The notes: a model not told the origin generated them from the sequence alone. Counted from the stretch's first letter, positions 36,022 through 45,292 are shown. The stretch: DNA of 64,000 bases from Paenibacillus profundus (GCF_021369635.1 NZ_JAJNBZ010000001.1:124001-188000); one strand, 5' to 3'. Translations and numbers: made by a program.

Positions 36022-36930
36022 ATGCTGCAGCAATTTATTTCCCGATACACCGAACAGAACTTAGGGAAATACAAATGTAATGAGCCGCTTGCGCCGTATA
36101 CAACGTGGAAAATCGGAGGTCCGGCGGATGTGCTCGTCGAACCGGCCGGTAAGGAGCAATTGATTCAAACTGTCAAGCTTCTGCATGACTTGCAAGTGCC
36201 ATGGATGACGGTTGGCCGCGGCTCGAATATGCTTATATCCGATAAAGGAGTGCGCGGAGTTGTCATTCATACAGGATTGGCACTTGATTATGTCCGTCAG
36301 GAAGAACACTTGATTCATGCTGGAGCAGGTTATTCGTTTATTAAATTGTCGGTAACCTCGAGCAATTTGGGCCTGGCAGGGCTCGAATATGCAGGAGGCA
36401 TTCCTGGAACGGTCGGCGGGGCCGTATACATGAATGCGGGGGCACATGGGTCTGACGTGTCACGAATATTAGATTCTGCTGAGATTGTACTGGACACAGG
36501 GGAATTGGTGCGTTACGGTGCGGAAGAGATGCAGTTTGCTTACCGCCATTCTGTGCTGCATGAGAAACGGGGCATCGTATTGGAGGCGACGTTCCGGCTC
36601 ACGCCCGGAGATCGACAAGAACTCAAAGCCTTGAATGCATCGTATAAGGATCGCCGGCGGCGTACGCAACCGCTGACATCGGCATGCGCAGGCAGCGTAT
36701 TCCGCAATCCCCCGGGAGATTATTCTGCCCGGCTCATTGAAGAAGCGGGGTTGAAGGGATTGCGCATCGGCGGGGCCGAAGTTTCCACGCAACACGCCAA
36801 TTTCATTGTAAACACCGGGCAAGCAACAGCGTCAGACGTGCTCACCCTGATGGAGCGTATCCAACTAACGATAAAGGACCGTTATGGTGTCGAGTTGGTG
36901 CCGGAAGTGTTGGTGGTGGGTGAGCGGTAA
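36022..36930 (+). CDS. murB: MurB, UDP-N-acetylenolpyruvoylglucosamine reductase
   Basis: FAD/NADPH enzyme reducing the enolpyruvyl group to give UDP-MurNAc. 302 residues with the FAD motifs TTWKIGGPAD and VGRGSNMLISD, GGIPGTVGGAVYMNAGAHG, and the catalytic serine region CAGSVFRNPPGD. The type II loop arrangement is usual for Firmicutes. Start 36022 follows AAAGGAGG; the in-frame ATG at 35974 lies in the leader repeats. Confidence 0.94.
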   Translation: MLQQFISRYTEQNLGKYKCNEPLAPYTTWKIGGPADVLVEPAGKEQLIQTVKLLHDLQVPWMTVGRGSNMLISDKGVRGVVIHTGLALDYVRQEEHLIHAGAGYSFIKLSVTSSNLGLAGLEYAGGIPGTVGGAVYMNAGAHGSDVSRILDSAEIVLDTGELVRYGAEEMQFAYRHSVLHEKRGIVLEATFRLTPGDRQELKALNASYKDRRRRTQPLTSACAGSVFRNPPGDYSARLIEEAGLKGLRIGGAEVSTQHANFIVNTGQATASDVLTLMERIQLTIKDRYGVELVPEVLVVGER

Positions 36931-36946
36931 TCTCGGAGGTGATACA

Positions 36947-38230
36947 TTGGACAAATTGGTGATTGAGGGTGGAAAGCCTCTATCAGGAACCATTCGTATC
37001 CATGGAGCGAAAAATGCCGCTTTACCGATTTTAGCAGCCGCGATCCTGGCCGACGGTACCGTGAAGCTCGATAATGTCCCGCAATTACTCGATATTGAAG
37101 TAATGCTGAACATTTTGCGCCGACTAGGTTGCCGAGCCGTTCAGGACGGCTATACGGTCACTATGGATTCTGCAGGTGCTCACTCGGCCCACGTGCCGGA
37201 AGATTTGATGCGCCAGATGCGCTCCTCTATCTTCTTAATGGGGCCGCTGCTTGCGCGTTTTAAAGAGGTTCATATTTATCAGCCTGGCGGTTGTGCCATT
37301 GGCGAACGCAAGATTGATTTGCATTTGCGCGGGCTGCAAGCGCTTGGTGCCGAATTAGAGCAATGCGGCAATCGCATTACATGCCGCGCGGAGCAATTGG
37401 AAGGCGCCGAAATTCATTTGGATTTTCCTAGCGTGGGCGCTACCGAAAATATTATGATGGCGGCGGTTCTAGCTAAAGGAACGACGGTAATTACGAATAC
37501 TGCGCGGGAGCCGGAAATTGTTGATCTGCAGCGGTTCCTTAACCGAATGGGCGCTAATATTACCGGTGCGGGCTCGGATACGATAATCGTGACCGGGGTG
37601 AAGCAGCTCCGCGGGTGTCAATACGAGATCATACCTGATCGCATCGTCGCGGGCACGCTAATGATTGCGGCCGCGGCGACACGCGGTGCGGTGACGCTCA
37701 CCAACGCCCATGCAGAACATTTAACGGCATTAATTCATATCCTGCGCAGGGCTGGTGTTCAGATTGCTACGAGTGATGGTATAATTAATGTGACCAGCAT
37801 CGGGAGGCCGAAAGCGGTGGAGCGAACCGTTACATCGCCGTATCCGGCGTTCCCTACGGATTTACAGTCTCAGCTGATGGTCCTTCTATCGCTTGCTGAT
37901 GGCGTCAGCGTCATGAAGGAGACCGTATTCGAAGGTCGCTTCAGGCATGTGGATGAACTGTCCCGCATGGGGGCGGATATTCGCGTAGACTTGAGCTCTG
38001 CTTTTGTCAGAGGTGTTCAGTCGCTGTATGGCGCTACGGTGGAAGCAACGGATTTGCGTGCCGGAGCCGCGCTCGTCATCGCGGGATTGGCGGCACAAGG
38101 GCGCACAATCTTGGAGCAGGTGCATCACATCGACCGGGGCTACGATCGCATCGAGCATATATTCAGCCGGCTGGGTGCAAAGATTGATCGCTATACCCCA
38201 GTTCCGAAGTTGGATTTTGCAAATGGATAA
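36947..38230 (+). CDS. murA: MurA, UDP-GlcNAc 1-carboxyvinyltransferase
   Basis: First committed step of peptidoglycan synthesis and the fosfomycin target. 427 residues with GAKNAALPILAAAIL, the catalytic loop YQPGGCAIGERKIDLH (Cys116, so fosfomycin-sensitive in type), and FPTDLQSQLM. The start is TTG 36947 behind GGAGGTG, 16 bp after murB. Bacillales often carry two MurA genes; only this one is in the window. Confidence 0.94.
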   Translation: MDKLVIEGGKPLSGTIRIHGAKNAALPILAAAILADGTVKLDNVPQLLDIEVMLNILRRLGCRAVQDGYTVTMDSAGAHSAHVPEDLMRQMRSSIFLMGPLLARFKEVHIYQPGGCAIGERKIDLHLRGLQALGAELEQCGNRITCRAEQLEGAEIHLDFPSVGATENIMMAAVLAKGTTVITNTAREPEIVDLQRFLNRMGANITGAGSDTIIVTGVKQLRGCQYEIIPDRIVAGTLMIAAAATRGAVTLTNAHAEHLTALIHILRRAGVQIATSDGIINVTSIGRPKAVERTVTSPYPAFPTDLQSQLMVLLSLADGVSVMKETVFEGRFRHVDELSRMGADIRVDLSSAFVRGVQSLYGATVEATDLRAGAALVIAGLAAQGRTILEQVHHIDRGYDRIEHIFSRLGAKIDRYTPVPKLDFANG

Positions 38231-38253
38231 ACGGCAATCATGCAATCATCGGG

Positions 38254-38275
38254 TCCCCTCCTAATACGGAGGGGA
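38254..38275 (+). terminator. Hairpin after murA
   Basis: TCCCCTCC (38254-38261) faces GGAGGGGA (38268-38275), extendable by GCAATC/GATTGC. The T run is poor, so termination may be partial. Confidence 0.5.
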
Positions 38276-38312
38276 TTGCGAGTATTTGCACTACTGTATA
38301 TATTAGTATAAG

Positions 38313-38483
38313 AGAGGTTATTCAAAAGGCCTCCATTTGATCACGAAGTATCCGAAGATGCGATTCGGCATCGAATCTTGCATTCACTCTCGAAGAGCTT
38401 ATGCTTACGATGAAGTTTTCCTGCGAAAACTTGTACTTCTCTTCTCGGTACCGAAAGTGGTCTTGCTGAACACGCATTATTAT
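38313..38483 (+). repeat. Dispersed intergenic repeat, copy 7 (forward, longest)
   Basis: About 170 bp from AGAGGTTATTCAAAAG to GGTCTTGCTGAACACGC. The interior contains TTTGATCACGAAGTAT, an inverted pair around GATGCGATTCGGCATCG, and the hairpin AAGTTTTC-ctgc-GAAAACTT. It serves as reference for the other copies and fills most of the murA-divIB gap. It has no ORF of note. Confidence 0.85.
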
Positions 38484-38517
38484 ATGTTTACTGTTGATGA
38501 AGAAGGGGATGAACCCA

Positions 38518-39399
38518 TTGCAAGTAAGAACGATTCCCCCGCTGCCAGACAAGCCGCAGAAGAAGAAGCGGAAAGCAACAAAACTGATTTGGCTTTTATT
38601 TGTCTTATTTATCGTCCTGCTCGGAGTGTTGTTCTTCCGTTCGCCCATCAGCAAAATATCACAGGTGCGCTGGATTGGAGAGCATTTCGTAACGCAAGCG
38701 AATCTAACCGAGACGAGCGGCCTGAGGCCGGGAGAGCCCTTCTTTGGGACAAGCAGTTCAACCGTTGCCGAACGCATTCAAGCCAAGTATCCGTTTGTGA
38801 AATCAGTGCAGGTCGACAAGCAATTTCCTGGTTTAGTTGAAGTGCATGTTCATGAATATGCTGCAGTTGCCTATGAATTGACTGCTGACGGAATGATGCA
38901 AGCATGTCTTGAGAACGGTTCGGTCGTCAAGCTTGACGAACAGCTGAAGACGGTACTCGAGAAGCCAATGCTTACACAGTGGGATGGACAACAAGAGATG
39001 AAGTCCAAGCTGAGCAAAGAGTTGGCTAACATACCGAAAGGGCTTCTGGCCGATATTTCCGAGATTCGCTTCTTTCCGTCGTCCTCTTACCCGGATCGCA
39101 TTAAGCTGTATACCCGTTCAGGATTCGAGGTTGTAACGAGCGTCACTTTTTTGCATGATAAGATTGCCTACTTGAGCGGAGTCGTGGAGACGCAGGAACC
39201 AGGCCGCATCACGATGTTGAAGGCCGATTCGTACATCCCATATTCCAGCCTGCCTGCTTCCGAAGAAGATGTCGAGTTAGATTCAGAGGGCGAAGATGCA
39301 ACTGGTATAGGCAAGGATAGAGATAGTCAAGAAGCAAATGATATCGATACTGAGAGGCTAACAGAGTCTGATGCCGATAAAGACAGTCAAGATGAGTAA
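38518..39399 (+). CDS. divIB: Division protein DivIB/FtsQ
   Basis: Bitopic divisome protein that stabilises FtsL-DivIC. About 293 residues: a Lys-rich cytoplasmic N-terminus (KPQKKKRKATK), one membrane helix (LIWLLFVLFIVLLGVLFF), a POTRA domain (ISKIQVRWIG-type start), a beta domain, and an acidic tail of about 45 residues rich in D and E. TTG 38518 lies 9 bp after AAGGGG; ATG 38509 abuts that site and ATG 38497 has none, so the TTG is my choice with moderate confidence. Confidence 0.85.
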   Translation: MQVRTIPPLPDKPQKKKRKATKLIWLLFVLFIVLLGVLFFRSPISKISQVRWIGEHFVTQANLTETSGLRPGEPFFGTSSSTVAERIQAKYPFVKSVQVDKQFPGLVEVHVHEYAAVAYELTADGMMQACLENGSVVKLDEQLKTVLEKPMLTQWDGQQEMKSKLSKELANIPKGLLADISEIRFFPSSSYPDRIKLYTRSGFEVVTSVTFLHDKIAYLSGVVETQEPGRITMLKADSYIPYSSLPASEEDVELDSEGEDATGIGKDRDSQEANDIDTERLTESDADKDSQDE

Positions 39400-39598
39400 A
39401 ATCTGGAGAAAGAAAAAAACTCTACTCAATAAACGGAAAAAATGCTAGAATAAAGCTTATGGTATTTCCCGCGATCTCCTTCTTTTTTCTTTAAGTTTTT
39501 ATGTAAAGAAAAGCCCACTTCATTTATAGCGTCTTTTACATATGGAAGGACTTATCACTAAAAAATTTGTAGAAAAAAGAGGGAATGACTAAACTTTG

Positions 39599-39666
39599 TT
39601 GAATACATACAAAGTGTCCGGGGATACAAACATACCAATTGACTTGGAAGTGGGAGGTGCCACGGG
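39599..39666 (+). promoter_or_regulatory. Probable ftsA promoter region
   Basis: TTGAAT (39599-39604) with GATACA 18 bp downstream is a weak sigma-A candidate. The 267-bp gap also holds an AT-rich inverted repeat TTTTCTTTA/TAAAGAAAA (39485-39512). B. subtilis ftsAZ also has a sigma-H promoter, but I cannot place one here. Confidence 0.35.
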
Positions 39667-40911
39667 TTGAGCAGCAATGACATCATTGTGAGTTTGGACA
39701 TCGGTACATCCAAAGTGCGTGCTATCATCGGAGAAATTAACAACGGAACGCTGCAAATCATCGGCGTTGGATCTGCTGACTCAGAAGGTATTCGCAAAGG
39801 TGCGATTGTAGATATTGATCAGACCGTCCAATCAATTCGCAATGCTATTGAGCATGCGGAGCGAATGGTCGGCATTGAAATTACGGAAGTATACGTAGGC
39901 ATATCGGGCAATCATATCGGCTTGCAATCGAGCCATGGAGTTGTCGCGGTCTCGAACGAAGACCGTGAAATCGGCGAAGAGGATATTGAGCGTGTGCTCA
40001 AAGCGGCAGAAGTTATCGCTTTGCCTCCAGAACGCGAGATTATCGACGTGGTCGCAAAGCAATACGTTGTTGACGGATTGGAAGATATTCACGATCCGCG
40101 CGGCATGATTGGAGTACGTCTGGAAGTCGATGCAACGATTATCACGGGTGCGAAGACCGCAATACATAATTTACTAAGATGTGTGGAGAAAGCGGGCTTG
40201 CATGTCAAAGATTTAGTGCTGATGTCACTGGCCGGCGGACAGCTGGCTTTATCCAAAGACGAAAAAACGATGGGATCGGTGCTTGTAGATGTAGGCGCCG
40301 GAGCGACGACGATTGCGATCTTCCGCGACGGGACGCTTACAGCCACAACAACTTTGCCTATCGGCGGTGACTTCGTCACGAACGATATTGCTTACGGTTT
40401 GCGCACGATGTCAGACCATGCGGAGAAAGTGAAGCTGAAATTCGGCTGCGCTTGGATTGACGATGCAGTGGAAGACCAAGTCTTCAAAGTAACCCGTATC
40501 GGCAGTAACGTAGAAAAAGAGTTTAATCAAGTATTTTTGGCCAACATCATTGAACCGCGCGTACAGGAAATATTCCATCTTGTCAAAAATGAAGTGAAGC
40601 GTCTAGGTTTCACGGAATTGCCTGGTGGGTACATTCTATCCGGCGGCACTGTATCGATGCCAGGGGTATTGCATGCGGCGCAAGCCGAGTTGCAAACGTC
40701 CGTACGCATTGCCGTGCCTGACTTTATCGGAGTGCGCGATCCGGGATTTGTCAGTGGTGTTGGGGTATTGCATCATGTGTTGCGCTCCGTTCGTCCACGC
40801 AGTGCGGGTGGCACTAAGAAAGCGACAGCACGGAAGCCAACTCCAGTTGAATCATCGAACAAGCCGGGCTTAATTGAACGGTTGAAAAATATGTTTAGTG
40901 AATTCATCTAG
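39667..40911 (+). CDS. ftsA: Division protein FtsA
   Basis: Actin-fold ATPase that tethers FtsZ to the membrane. 414 residues: phosphate-1 loop SLDIGTSKVRAIIGE, the 1C subdomain (about 84-160), ATP-binding DVGAGATTIAIF and GGYILSGG, and the C-terminal amphipathic membrane helix GLIERLKNMFSEFI. The start is TTG 39667, 8 bp after GGGAGGTG. The stop TAG overlaps the first bases of a repeat copy. Confidence 0.95.
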   Translation: MSSNDIIVSLDIGTSKVRAIIGEINNGTLQIIGVGSADSEGIRKGAIVDIDQTVQSIRNAIEHAERMVGIEITEVYVGISGNHIGLQSSHGVVAVSNEDREIGEEDIERVLKAAEVIALPPEREIIDVVAKQYVVDGLEDIHDPRGMIGVRLEVDATIITGAKTAIHNLLRCVEKAGLHVKDLVLMSLAGGQLALSKDEKTMGSVLVDVGAGATTIAIFRDGTLTATTTLPIGGDFVTNDIAYGLRTMSDHAEKVKLKFGCAWIDDAVEDQVFKVTRIGSNVEKEFNQVFLANIIEPRVQEIFHLVKNEVKRLGFTELPGGYILSGGTVSMPGVLHAAQAELQTSVRIAVPDFIGVRDPGFVSGVGVLHHVLRSVRPRSAGGTKKATARKPTPVESSNKPGLIERLKNMFSEFI

Positions 40912-40952
40912 AGGTTGTTCAAAAAGCGTTCTTTTTGAACACGGATCTTTAA
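40910..40952 (+). repeat. Dispersed intergenic repeat, copy 8 (forward, hairpin form)
   Basis: AGAGGTT then GTTCAAAAAG (40917-40926), loop CGTT, CTTTTTGAAC (40931-40940), ACGG. The 10-bp stem is perfect. It begins inside the ftsA stop codon and lies in the 94-bp ftsA-ftsZ gap, so it could reduce or process readthrough into ftsZ. Confidence 0.85.
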
Positions 40953-41005
40953 TAAAAAGTTGACTTCATGCCATCCATGCACAATGAAGGGGAGATGGAG
41001 AACTG

Positions 41006-42130
41006 ATGTTGGAATTTGAATTTGAGATGGAACAATTAGCCCAAATTAAAGTTATCGGCGTCGGCGGCGGCGGCAGTAACGCGGTTAACCGCATGATAGA
41101 TAACGGTGTCCAGGGCGTTGAATTTATTACGGTAAATACAGATGCGCAGGCGCTGCATTTTGCAAAGTCCGAGCATAAGCTGCAGATTGGGGATAAGCTG
41201 ACTCGAGGCTTGGGCGCTGGAGCGAATCCGGATGTAGGGAAGAAAGCTGCTGAGGAATCACGCGAGTTAATAAGCAATACGTTGAAAGGCGCCGATATGG
41301 TATTCGTTACAGCCGGAATGGGCGGCGGAACAGGTACCGGCGCAGCACCGGTTATTGCCGAAATCGCCAAAGAATGCGGCGCTTTAACTGTCGGCGTTGT
41401 CACTCGTCCGTTTACATTCGAAGGTCGTAAACGCTTTACACAATCAGAGATGGGGATTGAATCTCTGAAAGAGAAAGTCGATACGCTTATCGTCATTCCA
41501 AATGACCGTTTGCTAGAGATTGTAGACAAGAAGACACCGATGCTGGAAGCTTTCCGTGCGGCGGATAACGTGCTTCATCAGGCTGTGCAGGGCATTTCCG
41601 ATTTAATTGCGGTACCAGGTCTTATTAACTTGGACTTTGCCGACGTGAAGACGATTATGACTGAACGCGGATCTGCGCTGATGGGTATCGGTGTTGCCAA
41701 TGGCGAGAGTCGCGCAGCGGAAGCGGCACGCAAGGCAATTATGAGCCCGCTTCTCGAGACGTCTATCGATGGAGCGCGCGGTGTTATTATGAACATTACG
41801 GGCGGTTCGAATCTTTCTTTGTATGAAGTCAATGAAGCAGCCGAGATTGTAACAGCAGCTTCTGATCCAGAAGTGAATATGATTTTCGGTGCAATCATTG
41901 ATGAGAATATGAAGGATGATATTAAGGTTACGGTCATCGCAACTGGATTTGAGCATAAGCCTGCGCCTGCCATTCCAGGGCGTCGTCCGCCGTCTGCTGC
42001 GAGCGGCAACGAAGGCAATGATTCACGTTCTGACTCTGCTCTTCGTCCATTCGGAAATCAGCCGGCAGGAGATCAGTTGGATATTCCAACATTTTTGCGC
42101 AATCGGCCTCGTAATACCAACAACGATTAA
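41006..42130 (+). CDS. ftsZ: Tubulin-like division GTPase FtsZ
   Basis: Polymerises into the Z-ring that organises septum synthesis. 374 residues: [17 protein letters not shown], the tubulin signature GGGTGTG near 105-111, the T7 loop [11 protein letters not shown], a variable linker, and the C-terminal peptide DIPTFLRNR that binds FtsA and SepF. ATG 41006 follows AGGGGAG at slightly long spacing. Confidence 0.97.
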   Translation: MLEFEFEMEQLAQIKVIGVGGGGSNAVNRMIDNGVQGVEFITVNTDAQALHFAKSEHKLQIGDKLTRGLGAGANPDVGKKAAEESRELISNTLKGADMVFVTAGMGGGTGTGAAPVIAEIAKECGALTVGVVTRPFTFEGRKRFTQSEMGIESLKEKVDTLIVIPNDRLLEIVDKKTPMLEAFRAADNVLHQAVQGISDLIAVPGLINLDFADVKTIMTERGSALMGIGVANGESRAAEAARKAIMSPLLETSIDGARGVIMNITGGSNLSLYEVNEAAEIVTAASDPEVNMIFGAIIDENMKDDIKVTVIATGFEHKPAPAIPGRRPPSAASGNEGNDSRSDSALRPFGNQPAGDQLDIPTFLRNRPRNTNND

Positions 42131-42151
42131 TGTAACGATCAAGCGATTGAT

Positions 42152-42184
42152 AAAGCGTTTGCCTACTACAGGCAAACGCTTTTG
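42152..42184 (+). terminator. Terminator after ftsZ
   Basis: AAAGCGTTTGCCT (42152-42164), loop ACTAC, AGGCAAACGCTTT (42170-42182), T run. Confidence 0.92.
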
Positions 42185-42220
42185 TCGTTCCTCATCCATG
42201 AAAGCTATCATCTGGTAACC

Positions 42221-42287
42221 CTCGACAAAAAAAGTGTCTTTCCTCGCCCACCTTTAGACAGACTTCGGATAAGGGTCTCTTTATACT
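42221..42287 (+). promoter_or_regulatory. Spo0A-type promoter of spoIIGA
   Basis: TAGACA (42255-42260), a 21-bp spacer, TATACT (42282-42287). B. subtilis spoIIG is known for a near-consensus -35 with an overlong spacer of 22 bp that needs Spo0A. CTCGACA (42221-42227) is a 6/7 match to a 0A box on the minus strand, and TGTCGTT at 42183 is a weaker one. Confidence 0.6.
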
Positions 42288-42335
42288 AATTAATAACTTC
42301 CCAATAGTTGGCGGCTTATGAAGGGGGGAAGCACA

Positions 42336-43328
42336 TTGACCGTCATCTATGCTGATCTTATATTTGGTCTGAACATCATTTTGGATTGGACCTTGCTCCG
42401 CACGACAGCTTGGATGCGAGGGTTCTCCTTCTCAAAATGGAAGGTTGCTGCGGCGACGGGTGTGGGGACGGCTTATGCTGCTGTGTTATTCATACCGTCG
42501 TATCCGATTCTTTATACGTATGTGGGAAAAATACTTTTTTCTATAGTTATGCTGCTCATCGCATTTGGATTTCGCAACATCGGTTTTTTTGTTAAAACGT
42601 TCGCGACTTTTTATTTCTCAGCATTTGTATTGGCCGGCGGTGCCATCGGCTTGCAATATTTATTTCAAGATGCTAGAGGATGGTCGCTCTTTCGCGAGGC
42701 CCGCGAAATGTGGAAGAGCGGCGGTGCAGATCTGCAAATGGGTGCAGGCTTCTTAGTCGTGGCGTTGCTGGCTTCCTACGCTTTATTTCGTACGGTGTGG
42801 AAGCAAGGCAAACGTCAGCAGCAAGTGGCAAGACAATTGGTTCAGGTGGATATTCAAATTGGTGAAATTAAGCGCAGCTGCACAGGTCTGGTGGATACGG
42901 GAAATCATCTGAATGATCCATTGAGCGGTGCGCCAGTCATTATTACGGAGTCATGCCTATGGGAGGGAGCCTTGCCCGGAGAATGGCTCGCACGGCTGAA
43001 GCAGGAGCAGCCGCTCGATATGCTGCAATCAATAGGCGATTCGGATGGGAAATGGCCGTTTGATGAGTCCAGGCTGCGCATCATCCCTTATCGTGGAGTA
43101 AACCAAGGGATGCAGTGGATGATTGGATTAAAGCCGGACTTCATTCAAGTAACTTCCGATACCGAAAAGTACGTCTGTACAAAAGTTATTATTGGGCTGG
43201 ACGGAGGAACGTTATCCCACGAAGGTGCATTTCAGGCGATTATCCATCCCGGTGTGATGGAATCCGCAGCAGCAGCATCCTATTCGCTGCATTCGGAGAC
43301 TCCAGAAGCGGCTACGCGCGCTTCCTAA
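42336..43328 (+). CDS. spoIIGA: SpoIIGA, pro-sigma-E processing protease
   Basis: Membrane aspartic protease that cleaves pro-sigma-E in the mother cell. 330 residues: five N-terminal membrane helices (about 1-150), a basic linker, and a retropepsin-like domain with [15 protein letters not shown] (catalytic Asp in DTG) and [15 protein letters not shown] strands. TTG 42336 follows AAGGGGGGAAG; ATG 42318 would contain that site. It is paired with sigE as in Bacillus. Confidence 0.92.
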   Translation: MTVIYADLIFGLNIILDWTLLRTTAWMRGFSFSKWKVAAATGVGTAYAAVLFIPSYPILYTYVGKILFSIVMLLIAFGFRNIGFFVKTFATFYFSAFVLAGGAIGLQYLFQDARGWSLFREAREMWKSGGADLQMGAGFLVVALLASYALFRTVWKQGKRQQQVARQLVQVDIQIGEIKRSCTGLVDTGNHLNDPLSGAPVIITESCLWEGALPGEWLARLKQEQPLDMLQSIGDSDGKWPFDESRLRIIPYRGVNQGMQWMIGLKPDFIQVTSDTEKYVCTKVIIGLDGGTLSHEGAFQAIIHPGVMESAAAASYSLHSETPEAATRAS

Positions 43329-43438
43329 CATATCGAATCGAGCCTGACATTGCTTCGAATGTTTTATCATCATCGTTACATAGGACGTGCTGCAGTCTAT
43401 ATTGCCCTTTCATCACAACGTTTATAGGAGGATTGGCG

Positions 43439-44161
43439 ATGCGGTTGAAATGGAAACTAATGATGCAACTCTATTATTATAGGCTGTTGTTCTGGGTCGG
43501 ACTAAAGCGCGACGAAATCTATTATATCGGCGGAAGCGAGGCGCTTCCGCCGCCTCTGACGCGAGAAGAGGAAGAATATTTACTTTCCAAGCTATCTTCG
43601 GGAGAAGCGGCGATACGGGCGATGCTTATCGAGCGCAACTTGCGGCTTGTCGTGTACATTGCAAGAAAGTTCGAGAACACGGGCATTCATATCGAAGACT
43701 TGGTATCTATCGGCGCCATCGGGTTGATTAAGGCGGTCAATACGTTCGATCCGGAGAAAAAGATTAAGCTGGCCACGTATGCATCACGCTGTATCGAGAA
43801 TGAGATTTTAATGTATTTGCGCCGCAACAGCAAGACGAGAACGGAAGTATCCTTTGATGAACCGCTCAATATCGACTGGGACGGGAACGAGCTGTTGTTG
43901 TCCGACGTGCTGGGCACAGAAAATGATACGATTTACAAAAATATTGAAGAGCAGGTGGATCGCAAGCTGCTCCACAAAGCGCTCGATAAGCTGAGTGAAA
44001 GAGAACGCATGATCATGGAGCTTCGATTCGGTCTGGCGGATGGGGAAGAGAAGACGCAGAAGGACGTTGCTGATTTGTTGGGTATTTCCCAGTCTTACAT
44101 CTCCCGTCTGGAGAAGCGGATTATTAAGCGTTTACGCAAGGAATTTAATAAAATGGTGTAG
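43439..44161 (+). CDS. sigE: Mother-cell sigma factor SigE precursor
   Basis: Early mother-cell sigma factor made as inactive pro-sigma-E. 240 residues: a hydrophobic, basic pro-sequence (1-about 28), the processing region [13 protein letters not shown], region 2 ([37 protein letters not shown]), and region 4 with a helix-turn-helix ([20 protein letters not shown]). AGGAGGA precedes ATG 43439. The gap from spoIIGA is 110 bp with no terminator, so cotranscription is likely. Confidence 0.95.
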   Translation: MRLKWKLMMQLYYYRLLFWVGLKRDEIYYIGGSEALPPPLTREEEEYLLSKLSSGEAAIRAMLIERNLRLVVYIARKFENTGIHIEDLVSIGAIGLIKAVNTFDPEKKIKLATYASRCIENEILMYLRRNSKTRTEVSFDEPLNIDWDGNELLLSDVLGTENDTIYKNIEEQVDRKLLHKALDKLSERERMIMELRFGLADGEEKTQKDVADLLGISQSYISRLEKRIIKRLRKEFNKMV

Positions 44162-44225
44162 CCTGAAAATCTCCATGAGCACCGCTGTTTTTTGCCATCT
44201 TGTGTCGGAATGCGAATGGGATGCA

Positions 44226-44255
44226 GGAATAAAAATGATCCCCGGGGAGATAATG
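44226..44255 (+). promoter_or_regulatory. Sigma-G-like promoter of sigG
   Basis: GGAATA (44226-44231), 17-bp spacer, GATAATG (44249-44255), compared with TGAATA and CATACTA of sigma-F/G promoters. Forespore-specific, self-reinforcing transcription of sigG is established in B. subtilis. The spacer contains the palindrome TCCCCGGGGA. Confidence 0.5.
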
Positions 44256-44289
44256 TACATTAATGTTTCTCCCTGGGAGGTAGTCACGA

Positions 44290-45072
44290 ATGACCCGAAA
44301 CAAAGTCGAAATTTGCGGTGTCGATACATCGAAGTTACCCGTGCTCACTAACGCCGAAATGAGAGAATTGTTCGTGTCTCTGCAGGAACGAAACGACCGT
44401 TCGGCTCGAGAAAAGTTAGTCAACGGTAACTTGCGCCTTGTCCTTAGCGTCATCCAACGCTTTAATAATCGCGGAGAGTTTGTTGATGATTTATTTCAAG
44501 TCGGCTGCATCGGATTGATGAAAGCCATCGACAACTTTGACCTAGGGCAGAACGTCAAATTCTCAACCTACGCGGTCCCGATGATTATAGGTGAAATTCG
44601 CCGGTATTTGCGGGACAACAACCCGATCCGGGTGTCTCGCAGCTTACGGGATATCGCGTACAAGGCATTGCAAGTTCGTGATTCCTTGACGAATCAGAAT
44701 TCTCGGGAGCCGACGATCAATGAAATCTCAGAGGCTTTAAACGTTCCCAAGGAAGACGTCGTATTTGCGCTTGACGCCATTCAAGACCCCGTCTCGCTGT
44801 TTGAACCGATTTATCACGATGGCGGCGATCCAATCTATGTGATGGATCAAATAAGCGACGATAAGAACAAAGACGTGTCTTGGATCGAAGAGATTGTGCT
44901 TCGAGAGGCGATGCGTAAATTAAATGAGCGCGAGAAGATGATTTTATCAATGCGTTTTTTTGAAGGAAAGACTCAGATGGAGGTTGCGGATGAGATTGGA
45001 ATATCGCAAGCTCAAGTATCACGACTTGAGAAATCCGCTATTAATCAAATGCAGAAGCATGTTCGAACTTAA
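44290..45072 (+). CDS. sigG: Forespore sigma factor SigG
   Basis: Late forespore sigma factor. 260 residues: N-terminal EICGVDTSKLPVLTNAEMRE, region 2 (DLFQVGCIGLMKAIDNFDL, QNVKFSTYAVPMIIGEIRR), region 3 (RVSRSLRDIAYKAL) and region 4 (KTQMEVADEIGISQAQVSRLE). GGGAGGTAG precedes ATG 44290. The location downstream of sigE is that of B. subtilis. Confidence 0.96.
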   Translation: MTRNKVEICGVDTSKLPVLTNAEMRELFVSLQERNDRSAREKLVNGNLRLVLSVIQRFNNRGEFVDDLFQVGCIGLMKAIDNFDLGQNVKFSTYAVPMIIGEIRRYLRDNNPIRVSRSLRDIAYKALQVRDSLTNQNSREPTINEISEALNVPKEDVVFALDAIQDPVSLFEPIYHDGGDPIYVMDQISDDKNKDVSWIEEIVLREAMRKLNEREKMILSMRFFEGKTQMEVADEIGISQAQVSRLEKSAINQMQKHVRT

Positions 45073-45096
45073 CCCTTCATGTTAAGTTATGCTTAC

Positions 45097-45126
45097 AGCC
45101 GACCGCTTAGAAGCGTCGGCTTTTTT
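45097..45126 (+). terminator. Terminator after sigG
   Basis: AGCCGACCGCTT pairs with AAGCGTCGGCT (one bulged C), followed by T6. A second hairpin AACTTAAC/GTTAAGTT overlaps the sigG stop. Confidence 0.85.
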
Positions 45127-45217
45127 AACGTTTAAGGACATCCTTGGGCGTAGGGGGAGCGAGAAAAATGTGTCGCATCCAATTTCACTCCTCGGAAATG
45201 TTAATCGCGGGAAAAGG

Positions 45218-45244
45218 ACATTTTGCCCGAAGGATACATATACT
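45218..45244 (+). promoter_or_regulatory. Sigma-E-like promoter upstream of ylmC
   Basis: ACATTTT (45218-45224), 12-bp spacer, CATATACT (45237-45244). The -10 matches 7 of 8 positions of CATACAMT, the -35 5 of 7 of KMATATT. Confidence 0.45.
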
Positions 45245-45256
45245 TAAGGTATATAA

Positions 45257-45292
45257 GTGCGCATTCAAAAGAGGACTTTATGAACACCCTCT
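45257..45292 (-). repeat. Dispersed intergenic repeat, copy 9 (reverse, short)
   Basis: GTGCGCATTCAAAAGAGGAC then TTTATGAACACCCTCTG. It lies between the sigma-E-like promoter and ylmC, so it would be inside the leader RNA. Confidence 0.7.

Noticed and set aside
39540-39600. Sigma-H promoter for ftsAZ (AAGGACTT at about 39545)
   Set aside because: The -35-like sequence has no acceptable GAAT-type -10 at 11-13 bp.
43115-43438. In-frame extension of about 108 codons upstream of sigE
   Set aside because: It overlaps the end of spoIIGA, and the pro-sigma-E N-terminus with AGGAGGA fits 43439.
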